Positions 10,861-22,700 of a DNA stretch of 64,000 nucleotides are shown one piece after another. The notes beneath the pieces are model-generated. The model saw only the letters and a program-made list of their open reading frames with translations, was not told the origin of the DNA and searched no databases. Position 1 is the stretch's first letter; every line of letters starts with the position of its first letter. The stretch is from Morella rubra. Its lineage: Eukaryota > Streptophyta > Magnoliopsida > Fagales > Myricaceae. The stretch is taken from positions 19,665,279 to 19,729,278 of the forward strand of contig CM025852.1 of NCBI GenBank assembly GCA_003952965.2, given 5' to 3'. The translations under genes were made by a program, and so were the position numbers.

Positions 10861-12744
10861 TTAAATACTTTGTGTAGATAATTAAAAGTGTATCCCTTTT
10901 TACAAACAGATTCTTATTAATGTTCTATTTTAACTGATCACTGTACTGCTAGCTTCCGCCAAGACCTCCTATGGCTAGCTACGATGAGAAGTATTACCAG
11001 TTTATTTTCTGTCATTTGATTTGTTTAAATTTGAACCAGATATTGTGCGTTATCCCAAAATCATTTTAGGCATTTTGGGGTCAAATTTGGTGTGTTTTCA
11101 AGTCAAATTGAGCTTATTTATTTAAACCCTTTCATTTTGGGTGTGCTATACCTATCATAAATTAATGATCATTTGATTATTGATATAACAATATTTTATG
11201 TTTTATGTGAAATAATAATACTAAAAATCTTATTGGTTTTATGTGCAAATGCTCATGTCTATTGGCAAAATTAATCATGTCAAAACAATATTTTATAAGT
11301 GTATTTTTTTTGGTCTAGAAAAATGTAAAAATAACTTGCATGTAAACATTGACGGACACAAAGGAACAAGAAGGATGTAGATTGTAGGTGAAGCTTCCAG
11401 AAGATCTATCCAACTACTAAGAATGTCAAAAAAAAAGTTAAAGAAAGCTCTGAAGTTTTACAATTAGTAGAGTTAGCTCGGGGTTAGAACGAAGTCAATC
11501 TGACTGTAAATTTAAAGAAACTGTTTGAAGAAGAAATTTTGATTTGAAGTGGAGAGATAAGATAAACCAACATTATGGATGGTCAAACCTGAGCCATTTT
11601 TCATTTTGATTTGATCAATACCACAATACTCTATTGAGTTGAAGGTTGTTGAGATCAGCAGGTAGGTGATCAGTATCAACGTGACCTCCATCCACGGTTA
11701 TAATTGGATCTACGACCATGATTGGATCCACCTTTAGTAGCAACATTAACATTAGGGAAGGCAGTGCATCGTGCTGCTCAATAAGATTAAGAGGTAAATA
11801 ATTTCTCTAAAGCTATCCAGAGAGCTAGAGAGGTGAAGCATCCAATAGAGTAGGGAAGAATGGATTCAGAGAGAGAGAGAGAGAGAGAGAGGTGAAGCAT
11901 CCAAAGTGGAATTTGGAATGGTGGGTTTAGGGAGTGTGATAGAACCATCAACAAAGCTATAGAATAGATTTGTTGGCTATGTAGGTAAGGCACAATTTGT
12001 GCTTTACAAACAAGATGATGAATTTGGGTTGGTGTACGTAGGAAATGAAGGGGAGGGGGGATGGTTTATGTGCGTGAGGAGTTGTTTGAATCGTCAGAAG
12101 CCATGGTGATACCATAAAGAGAATGAAGATGAATGTGGAAAGAATGATTCTTTTTATTATTTGATTTCTTTAGCACAAGAACATTTATAAGAATAGTCGT
12201 ACATTAGACATTAAATACAATAATTCTAAGCCTAACTCTTAGCAACCGTATGCTCGTTTTGATTTTCAAATTATGTGATTCAATACATGCAAATTACAAT
12301 GTCACAGGCTTTTTTTGTCTTGGGATTGTTTTCAATGCTTATTTTCTTTAGTCCAAAGATTTGGGCAATACAATTACGAGCGCACACAGAGAAAATAACA
12401 TTAAAAATTTTCAGTGCATGACAGATCAAACGACTATGAAAAATTCAATTTTTCTTTGCGTATTTTGAGTTTTAGAATAATCAATTTTGTCCACAGAAGT
12501 ATTCAATATTATACCAAAAGGTTTATTCCCCAGTCCCCAGCTTGGTGGCAGGGATGGCTCCAACCAATATTTTTTTTTTTTTTTTTTTTTTTTTTAAATA
12601 GTTAGGAGCAGCATCAACCAATTATTTTCTAAAACAAAGTCATTTTCGCTTAGTTAATTTTGAGATTATTTAGGTCTTAAAATAAGAGCTCATCATAACC
12701 CTTAGAGAGGTCAAGAGAAATCTTCTGATCAAGGCAGGATTGGT
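10861..12744. other. Intergenic DNA, partly duplicated tail of peptide unit 2
   Basis: The stretch near 10945-11030 (CTTCCGCCAAGACCTCC...) matches 15290-15370 downstream of copy 3. A T24-type tract lies at 12572-12595. No ORF is convincing. Confidence 0.4.
11830..11905. repeat. GA microsatellite within a short direct repeat
   Basis: A (GA)n run at 11869-11892 is bracketed by two copies of GAGGTGAAGCATCCAA about 59 bases apart. Confidence 0.7.
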
Positions 12745-12870
12745 CCACGGCCTCTTGGAGAACTAGTGATGGCTTCCGCGAGCAGCCGAATTATGCTGCC
12801 CGACAGAGACCAACTCTAATAGATATAAGGTTTTAGAACGGTTAAGAAGGGAAGATAGACAGTAAGTCTT
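12745..12870. repeat. Paralogous block preserving the empty hAT site
   Basis: GGCCTCTTGGAGAACTAGT runs without interruption into sequence that, in the other unit, lies beyond the insertion (TATAAGGTTTTAGAACGGTTAA here, TATAAAGTTTTAAAATGG near 8810). It shows the pre-insertion state. Confidence 0.55.
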
Positions 12871-13154
12871 GCACACGTGGAAGTACCATGGACACAAGCC
12901 AAGAAAAAAGAACCCGAACAATCGCGTTACATCTTCCATGCGAAGAGGACATTTAAAACAAGAACACAAACCAACTTACCAGGTAATTAGACAGGAAAAA
13001 CCAACCAAACTTCAAAGCACTATCAGTCCTATAATAGGTGATCATGACGCACAATTTTAGAACAAATGTTCGGATAAACAGTAAATAAGTTCATATAATC
13101 AAGGAGACAGACAGCACTGGGCCGTAGAAAAACCTCGTTATTCAGTGATCTACT

Positions 13155-13812
13155 CGTGATCTTTTATCTGACAATTTATGACCATTTTTTTCTGCTGTAG
13201 GATTTACTCCCTGGGCTTTCCATGTGATAACCCGTGAATGCATGCACAAACACGCAGTAATGTGGACGAAAATAAAAAAGAAACTCGGGTAGCTAGCTTT
13301 ATTCAGTCTCTCATTACATATGATTGTATGTATATATGCATGATATATAGACACATAAATAAAGCTACCACCTCGAGGTTTATGAGTTTCATGCAACTAC
13401 AGGCAAATATGACCTTTGACCTCTAGTGGAGAGAGTGCAACTACATGCAAAAAAAAAAAAGATGAGTGCATGAAGTTACATATTTCCTGGTTAACGAGTG
13501 GCCTGTTTTTTGCCAAGAAAAAAAAAATGTCTGGCGTGTTTTGAATTGTATTATTAGAACACATAGTTTCACTGCAGTATAATTAATAGAATCCAGTCGC
13601 AAACAATTTGTGTCCTGGAAAGTGGTATGGGGATGACCGAGAATGACATGAAATACTCATGATTGATTCAGCCAATAAAAGATGACAATAATCAAATGGA
13701 AAATTCACTGAAAAAACCTGGAAATAGTTAAAGGAGTTCTTCCCAACATCATTTTCAGGTGCCTAAATTTCACAAAAGAAGGAGATCCGGTCAATTGAAC
13801 TAAAGAAATGTA
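13155..13812 (-). pseudogene. Rearranged fragment of poly(A) polymerase (exon 12 and introns)
   Basis: Bases 13340-13812 match 17608-18070 of the intact gene in the same orientation, including the whole 45-base exon 12 (around 13718-13762) with one synonymous-type change. Bases 13155-13310 match 17341-17500 but as the reverse complement, so part of the copied intron was inverted. Similarity stops at about 13812, just before the upstream region of peptide gene copy 3. Exons 11 and 13 are missing, so it cannot encode the enzyme. Confidence 0.7.
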
Positions 13813-14189
13813 CTTGGATATATGCATATATGATAAAATTTGATTGTTATAATCTGTCTTTTCGTATTCTTAAAACGTTATATTAACGCCTTTTGGCTAT
13901 ATATGTGTGTGTGTGTGTGTGACGTCTTCATATTCTTGAAAAATTATAAGTGTTATATAAAAAAATAAATTAACGGATTTCAGTGAAAAAATTACATGAT
14001 AAAAAGACAAATACGTACGCTCTTTGGTCTTGTTTATCTCACCAATATTGTAGTTCTCAATTCCCTAAATTAATTCGAAATAAATAAAATAGAATACTAT
14101 TAATTATAAACACCAATGACAATTGATTTTCATCGACAACTGGATCTAATACCCAGCTAATTCGGCTTCCCACGTTGCCAAGAGTCACA

Positions 14190-14292
14190 ATTTTTAAATT
14201 ACTCTTTCTTGATATATAATAGTTCCAAAATTAAAATATAATTTTCAACACCTCTAATGTGCGTGGTCTTGCGAGTACTTGATCTTATAAAT
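14190..14292 (+). promoter_or_regulatory. Upstream module and TATA box of peptide gene copy 3
   Basis: AGTCACAATTTTTAAATTAC with CTCTTTCTTGAT is the third instance of the shared block. TATAAAT lies at 14286-14292, about 110 bases before the ATG. A (GT)n run at 13903-13921 lies further upstream. Confidence 0.45.
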
Positions 14293-14400
14293 TATAGCCT
14301 CGTATATATATACATACATATACATGGTGATCTCTAACGTACAAGGAAAAAAAGGACTCAAAATTTGCACAAATTAAGACGATCGAGAGAAAAAAGAGTT

Positions 14401-14832
14401 ATGGATGCGAAGTTCATGAAAAGAGTCGTAAGAACGATGATTGTTCTTTTTATCATTATATCTGTTCTAGAACAAGTACTTGACGTCGATGCTAGTAGAC
14501 GTAGACCACGTCATTGGTACCACACGGCCGGTAAAAAGAAGCTGCACGCGCCACCCATTAATGAGGGCCATCTAGAGAATTTCCCTTTACCCCCTACTGC
14601 AGAATATGACATTGGACGTTATGTGGAATGCGTGCGAGAAAATAAATGCCTGGAAAAAGAGAGCTTCGAAGAGAAGACAGCTTGCTGTGATGAATGTAAG
14701 AAGAAGCACGCCAAGAAGCTGCACGCGCCACCCGCTAATAATGAGGGCCGTCACGGGAACCCTTTACCCCCTCCTCCCAAATATGATATTGGACGTTATT
14801 TGGAATGCGTGCGAGAAAATAAACCTACTTAG
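14401..14832 (+). CDS. Small secreted cysteine-rich peptide, copy 3, with internal duplication
   Basis: A 143-residue single-exon ORF. Residues 1-32 form a signal-peptide-like start (MDAKFMKRVVRTMIVLFIII) followed by SRRRPRHWYH. The mature part contains two tandem modules. The first runs KKLHAPP, a proline-rich spacer, YDIGRYVECVRENKC, then FEEKTACCDEC, with Cys spacing C-x5-C-x11-CC-x2-C. The second repeats KKLHAPP, PLPPPPKYDIGRYLECVRENK and then stops at PT, so it lacks the last four Cys. The dibasic KK at the start of each module could serve as a processing site, by inference only. The lysine-rich stretch KKKHAKK joins the two. Nothing in the sequence identifies a known peptide family. Confidence 0.65.
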   Translation: MDAKFMKRVVRTMIVLFIIISVLEQVLDVDASRRRPRHWYHTAGKKKLHAPPINEGHLENFPLPPTAEYDIGRYVECVRENKCLEKESFEEKTACCDECKKKHAKKLHAPPANNEGRHGNPLPPPPKYDIGRYLECVRENKPT

Positions 14833-16796
14833 AGACTGTAATTGATAATCTTTTGCATTTCACATCTGTAAAATTTACTTCAAAGTTTTTGTATGTGGCT
14901 TCTCTCATAAGTACAAATATAAATTCTTTTTCCATGCAAGGCAACTCATTGTTCTAAGATTATAAGCTTAATTAATTAACAAACACGTGGACATATATAA
15001 TAAGATCTCTAGGGAAAACTCCACGTGTTTACTACTAAACTCTTGTCCCAATGTCGTTTTGAGATCCAAACTACTACAATTTCATAAAATTTCACGTCAA
15101 AAATTCAAGTGTAATGTGCCAAAACTTTCAAAGTTCAGGGGGTAAACGTATCAAAATTCAAAATCGTGTGTAATGTGTCGTACTCTCCAAAGTTTAAGAG
15201 TAGAAAGTGTATTTATTTCTAGTTTTATGAACGTAAATAGAATATTATTAATATTGTTTCTACTGAATGTTAGATATTAATAAAGCTGGAAGCTGCTTCC
15301 ACCAAGACCTCCGATGGTTACCATGAGAAGAAATATCCGTTAATTTTCAATCGTATTTGATTTGCTTAAATCAGAATGAGTCCCTTGTTTCTGCCAAAAC
15401 TTCACTACAACTATTGTGAGTAATGTTAGTTTACTTTACTTGTAGTCGATTTGCTTAGATAATAAAGAAAAGATAGGCTAGCTTTACTTGTACTAAGGAA
15501 CCGACAATCGTAATGTGTATGAATGCTGGTCTATATAATATATTACCTTCAAAGCACCATGGCGCACGGGATTTTGTTTTTTGGGATTTTGAGAGAGAGA
15601 GAGAGAGAGATTGAATAAGGTGTCATCATATTAGGTTTAGGTTCGATCCACTTGTAGAGAAGCATAATATTGTATATGACAGGGTTAATATTCTTGTATT
15701 ATTGGGAAACATCGTAGGACATCATATCTTCAAGCAAAAATAATAAGCTCCCCAAAGTTTCGAAATGTTTTAATGAAATAAAGTTTCAATAGTTTTTAGT
15801 GATAATTTTTGAGAGGCATTTCAGTACATTTAACAGTCAAATAAAAAGGAATGCAAGAATTGACTGTTTTTAAAACATATGGAACGTAATAATATATTTT
15901 ATATATGCCCGCCCTCTGCCCTTTCTAGATAGATGAACTTCTGAGATTGCCTGGGTCTACGGAAGGAAGCTTCATTTTTCAAATCCAATGGTTACTTTAA
16001 TGGCCCCCAAAGCAGCAAAAGCAGCTCCAAAAGCTGATAATCCCCCTGAGCATTAGTAAAAATAGTCTCAAATGCATCTTGTACCTTGTCTTTCTAGCAG
16101 TTTGACATCACCTATGTTGAGAATAATATTTAGCTTACCGTTTCTTGTTCAAAGAGCATTCATACCCTCTGCGGACTGGTGTACAAGTAGAGGTCATGGA
16201 AAGATGTGGGCAGAGGACAGACCAAATGACAATAAACCCACTTCCAGACCAAATGACTACGCATCTTCGAACACCTCTAGGTGGTGTCCAGGCATTCTGC
16301 GAATAAGTTCTGGAACTACCATTAAAAAAACTAACTCTTGAATCGTGTAGTAAAACAATAAAAATTGTATTTAGACCTTGAGTTTAATGGAAAACGAGTA
16401 CATTTCTAGAGAGGAAGAAGAAAGAGGTTATGAACTAATCAAATGAATATGTATGAATCTTGAAGAATAGATGCTAGCCAATTCTACAGAATAGATTACA
16501 TTGACTCATGAATGCTACCTTGCACTTTTAGACGTTGATGTGACCCTAGTTAAACAAGATGAGCCCAAAACTCGAAACAGCCATGGACTCCCTTTAAGCC
16601 ATCAGTTGCTTAAATGCATCATGAGTGAGTTCTGCCCCGAGTGTTATTCTGTTCTCTACAGTCATTGCCGAGTCAACTAATTTACACTCTTCATACACGA
16701 AAGGCAGAGCATCTCACTGGTAGTATACAATCCCCTTGCAACGGATCAAAAACCAGACCCTGCAGGACCACCCAAAGGAAAATGCATGAAAGGATT
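14833..16796. other. Intergenic DNA between copy 3 and the poly(A) polymerase gene
   Basis: It contains the tail shared with unit 2 (15290-15370) and a (GA)n run near 15592-15610. A 23-codon ORF at about 15986 (MVTLMAPKAAKAAPKADN) is too short to call. The last 300 bases probably hold the 3' UTR of the minus-strand gene. Confidence 0.4.
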
Positions 16797-19700
16797 CTAT
16801 CTACTCCACGGAGACCCACTGGTATGCCGGCCAAAACCATTGGCATCACGGTTATGCCTCCATCGATTCTTCTTTGTCCCTGCCTCTCTCCTTGAGCCCT
16901 TATCTTCCTGTCCGACCTTAGCTACATTCCCATTCTCTTTCACCTTCTTACTAGACTTCTCTTTACGAGAAGCTTTTCTCTTCTTTCCCAAGGAACGGGA
17001 ACTCTCTCCAGCCATATCATTTCCACGCGGCAGCAATTCTTCATCATCATCTAATTGCCAATTGCATAAAATCTGATGCTGATCACCATGCCAATGTTGT
17101 AATGGTTCACCAGCTCCAGGAAGCAGGCTGTCAAAAGTCACCTCTCCATTACACCCTCCTTTTCGCTCCAGCAAGACAGGATCTGGCCTTATTATTGTAC
17201 CGAGAATGCTTCTGTTGGGGCCTAGGCCCATGATTATCTTAGGATTTGTCAATGTGGTGTACGCCATCACAAAAGCAGATCTAATCTGCAAGAGAAAAAA
17301 GTTCTCAATGAGCTTTTTTTTTGGGTAAATTTATTATGCGATTCTTAAGACATCGACTGTGCCCGAGTTTCTTTTTCATTTTCATCCATATTACTGCGTG
17401 TTTGTGCATGCATTCATGGGTTATCACATGGAGAGCCCAGGGAATAAATCCTAAAGCAGAAAAGAAATGGTCATAAATTTTCATCAGATAAAAGGCGAGA
17501 AGAAGTCTCTCATTACAAAAAGGAACAAAAAGCCTGACCATAAGAGGTAAAATGTGTGTGTGTGCATATATGTTTCTATGTATGCATGATCCATGTAAGT
17601 ATGTCTACAGACACAAATAAAGTTACCACCTTGAAAGGCTTATGAGTTTCATGCAACTACAGGCAAATATGACCTTTGAACTCTGGTGGAGAGAGTGCAA
17701 ATACATGCAAAAAAAAAAATATGAGTGCGTGAAGTTACATATTTCTTGATTAACAAGTGGCCAATTTTTTGCCAAGTAAAAAAACAGTATGGCCTGTTTT
17801 GAATTGTAATATTATAAGAACAAATAGTTTCACTGCAGTATTAATAGAATCTAGTCGCAAACAATTTGTGTGCTGGAAAGTGGTATTGGGATGACTAAAG
17901 AATGACATGAAGTACTCATTGATTCAGCCAATAAAAGATGACAAAATCAAATGGAAAATTCACTGCACAAACCTGGAAATAGTTAAAGGAGTTCTTCCCA
18001 ACGTCATTTTCAGGTGCCTAAATTTCACAAAAGAAGGAGATCCGGTCAATTGAACTAAGGATGAAAGAAATGTACTTTACAGGAAAAGGGCCACCTCCAG
18101 TTTTTTATTAATAGTTGGTCTTATTGCAATCACACTATTCTGAAACAAGGTCCAGAAAGGCAAAACTAACATTTCACTAAAGAAATACAACGGCAGTCAT
18201 GCAAATAATTCTTTGCTTGTCAAATAAAGTCCTTCAAAACGGAGCAAAAAAAATCGAAAATTAGGGCAGAGGTGAACCCTGACTTTCCTGGGGTCTATTT
18301 GGGAAATTCAAACAACCATAAGGGCATATCACAGTGGCAGCCAAAACCAGTGAAAAGGTTCATGAGAAATATCATAAGTTCAACTCTAGCCAGACCATTC
18401 CTGTGTTAGCCAACGCTATTTGATTTCCCAAACAGCCCTGTAGATTAGTGACATAAACAAATCAGAATCTCCAAGATAACCTGTGGGTCCTCAATTGCAA
18501 TGAGAAATGCCCGTCCTTTATTCGTAAACCTAATCAAAGGGAGTCAAAAGTCAAATTAAACTTCTTAATCAATTTCCAGTATTAGTTGAAAACAAACAGA
18601 AAGCATCTCTTCACCATGAAGGCCCCTTTTCAGGGTTTAAATTTTACCCTTTGCTACTCTTTGAGAAAAAGGTGCCGGCCCCTTTGCACGATACACCCAC
18701 ATCTGAAGTGTTCAATTTCCGGCCATAAAAATCAAAAAAGTGTACCTGTTTTTCAAATGAAAAAAAGTTAAATGAGAAAACAAAAATGCACGAGGATTCT
18801 TCTTTCTTTTCCGATGTCCGTAAATTGCTAAATGAAGGTCCAACATCTGAAAATAAAAGCCACGAGTAGGACATACACCAATGATCTGAGCAAGTATGCT
18901 ACATTCTTTTTTTTAGCCATTTTTCAACTATGTACACTGTAACAGAACTATTCTAGTTCGGAAAACGGGTATGCGGAGTTTACATCAGTATGAAGGAAAA
19001 TAACGGTACCTCAGCATGAATATAAAAACCTTTCCAGATATACATACCAGGAGGACTCCCAAGTTATGTTCCAAAGATGTGTGGCACTCAGGGAGACTCT
19101 ACAGCATAAAAAGTGGATTAGTCTAAAAAATGAAATAACCATTCAAGAAAATTAAAAATGAACAGTGAAAAAAAAAACACAAAAAGGCATTTCATGAATC
19201 TGAGTACTAAATAGGAATATAAGGGAACAGCGCACAAAATGATTTCCTCTGCAGAATGACATTCATTATACACTTGCTTAAAACAAATAATAGTTGGGAA
19301 AAAGAAAAAAAAGATCAGCCCAGAGCTTTACAAAGCAATTTCCAAAGAATGATGCTCATAATGATTGTCACCTTATCAAGATTTGAAAAGTTGAATCAAG
19401 TACCCACAGGTTCAATCCCGTGGCCCACATGCTTGATGCAGCTGTTTGAACTATTGTAGCATGTATTATAACATCAATCAGAACTGCTAACCATTTTCTG
19501 AATTAATATTGGTGGTGCTCCAATGTGATTTTGTTGATACTAAGAAGGTCCAGATAACACAGTAGACTAATGATAGGGCTCCAATCTCCAAATTTATAAA
19601 GAAAAACGAATCTATAAATTTGATTTTGCTGCGGTTGAACTTCACATTACTACACTTATGGATGACAACAGAACAGCTAAAGGTGGAACAGGCAAGTACT

Positions 19701-22700
19701 ATTAATCTGATTTACTAGAAGCCATAGTTGTATTATGGCAGAATTTTTGTGAGAAACATTCTTAAACGTACCCTTTAGGAAATATTTATTGTAATATATT
19801 AGAACTACTAGACACAAAAGTCCACCCACTAGATATCATCGCATGGATCTTAATGACAAATTTACACTTGTATTTGTAGTCCTTGCAGCCTATGAACCAA
19901 TCCATAAGTTGTACAGTGGTCATCCAGAGTGAATATCCATGCATGATATTGAGACTGGAACATGATTGTACATCTTAAGGCAGAATTTACATAAACTCAC
20001 CCGCAACATTGCCATGAGCATAGTAAGGAGTGCATAAGAACCTATTCCACCAGAATATACCTGCACACTTTAGAGAATTACTAATTAGACAGACTCAAAT
20101 TGACCTTTTACCAGAGAATAGTAGAAACTCATACCTCATTCAGTTCCCTTTGCTGTAAAAATACCTTCAAGATCAAACACAGAGGCCTTAATGGAGGCCA
20201 CTTTGACACTCCATCCTGAGACAGCAACAATACACGGCACCATAAGTTAGATGCAAAAAGCCTCAAAGTATGTAAAACATTGTTTGGAAAACTTCAGCAC
20301 ACTTGATGTAGTGTGGCCTCTATCACCAGATTTAGAATGACCTCATTATAAACATACTAATTGCAATTAAAAATGGATGTTAGGACCAAAGATACAACAC
20401 ATAATGCAACCAACCTTAATAAAGTCAGCCGCTTTGGGTCCATTCAGCGCGTCAAAACTGTAAACCAAGAAAGCAAAATATTTAAAACCGTCATGTCAGC
20501 AAATTATTGTACCTACTAATCAAGTAAATTCTGTCATCATAATGCAAATACAATGAGAAACAACGTGAATATGCCAAACGAGATATTCCACAATGTCATT
20601 GATCATTGAATATTAAACACAATTTCAATACATGCTACACCAAGCACTAATGAAATTTTAACCTACTTAAAGCTCATAACAGTTCTAGTTGAGAATTATC
20701 ATCTCCCTGTCTTCTCACTAAATGAAAAACATGTGATTTATTAAAAATGCAGCTCCTAAATTTTGTATGTCAAGAAGTTTAACTTCCCTTAGGCTTGCAC
20801 AAACTTCAAAGACTAGATGCAATGTCAGAAGCCTATGCCTAATACAAAAGACTGCTTGTTGGACAGGCAGTAGCGTTAGAACTCTCCGGATTGGTTAAGT
20901 CGCACGTTGGGTGGGATTGGCTGGGTAATGATGGAGTTGCACAAGTGCCAGATCCTACTTTGATTTCTTACTACATGAAAATGGGCTTCACATGTGATTC
21001 CAAGGAACTCCTATTATAAAATTGCCTAGTCCTATTCGAGTATAGAGTAGATGTAGCTACCACTTCCTTGGGATACTATAAATGATAGCAACATTCACCC
21101 AGTAAGTCTATGTGCAGCTCAAGAACTACAGTGATACATACACCCATGAGTCTTCTATTCCCCAACAGATACATACACCCATCAAATACCCGACATAACA
21201 TGGATAATCTGGTTTAAGAAAAATACCTTCAGATTTTTACCAAGGAGAAAATAAAGTGCATTAACCAAACATCAGTGTATTTTCAAAAAGTTTCAACATA
21301 TTGTTTGCCATTGGATATGCCACAAAAATGGAAAAGTCTTTGGGTGCTTAAAATTCAAACATTGGACTTTTTTCCCAATTTATTTGCGAAGTACCAAAAT
21401 GCAAACCTCCACTAGGAGGGAAAAATCACAGGATTTTAAAAGGTTGGAAACAGTGCCCTCATCCTTTTGCTTGTCTCTTCTCTCTGAGATTAAAGTTTGG
21501 TGAAAAGCAAATAAATTAGAATATGCTTTACCTGAAACAAAATACTTAATTCACAAAATCAACAAGTATTAAACTGCAATTTAATAGCCAAACTCTAACA
21601 TGAAACAAAAATCACGCATAACTATTTCTGAAATTCAACTCCAACTCGAAGGTAGACAGTTAAACCTTATATCAAATGCAACACCACTTGTCTTTTCAAC
21701 AAATTTGACAATGGGGACACGAGCCTTCCCAATCACCTGAGAAATTGGAAAAGATTTTAGATAACAAATTTTCAATCTAAAAATATTCGATCATCAAAAG
21801 AGCATCCAGTTGAGGCAGTCTTGATTGAGAGAAAATAACTCCCTCTGGGCACAAAGAGACTCCCACCTGTATGTTTTTTGCAATTCCCCTCTGTGACAAT
21901 GCCCTAGAAAGAGCCAGCAAACCTTTCTGTGGGTGTTCAAGACCTGAATCCAGAATCACAACCTACAAAGAGCAATCAGACAAATGTCTAAATATGGTTT
22001 ATCAGGTACCACACTTTCTTTATCTGTAAAAAGATCACACTTCTTTATACAGAAACATTGGTCATCTCAGCTTAGTGGGCCAACATAAGAAAATTTATGA
22101 ACGTTTGTCATTTACTTGAAACACAAACGGTTCCTCACTTTTAGGAGGAAGCATGAACTTCAGATTGTGAACTGCCAGATACAATCTAGTCCTTTAAGCT
22201 TAAAACCTATCATACAAGCAAGATAATTACCGACTTGAATCCATATGATACCAAATTAACTAGCATTTAGGCTTTGTTGCCCTCAGATGAGTTGAGAACA
22301 AAGAAATGCATGACAAAAGATCACTTCCTACAATTCTATGATAGCAGAAAACAACATACTTACATCAATATCGCTGGTTGGAAGATAAAGCCCTGTCTTG
22401 AATGAACCAAAAACTTCTACCTAGAAAACAACAGTCATGACACAACCTTGCCACATTCAGGCTTGTACATAAATGAAACAGATAGGGTTGGGTGAGGAGA
22501 AGAGAGAAAGATAGCCAAACGCACCTTGGAGTGGGGCCAGATGTGTTTAATAACATCAAAAACACATTTTACTGCTGTACTACGAGCAGCTTGCTCTTCT
22601 GGAGTTGGAGATAGGAAGTCGCAGAAATCCAGGATCTCTGCAATATCCAGCATCAAGAACCATTTATAACGCAACAACCTTATTGAATGTTCATAAAAGA

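Noticed and set aside
19370..19470. B-box-like GGTTCAATCCC in an intron of the poly(A) polymerase gene
   Set aside because: No convincing A box, A tail or target duplication; too weak for a tRNA or SINE call.
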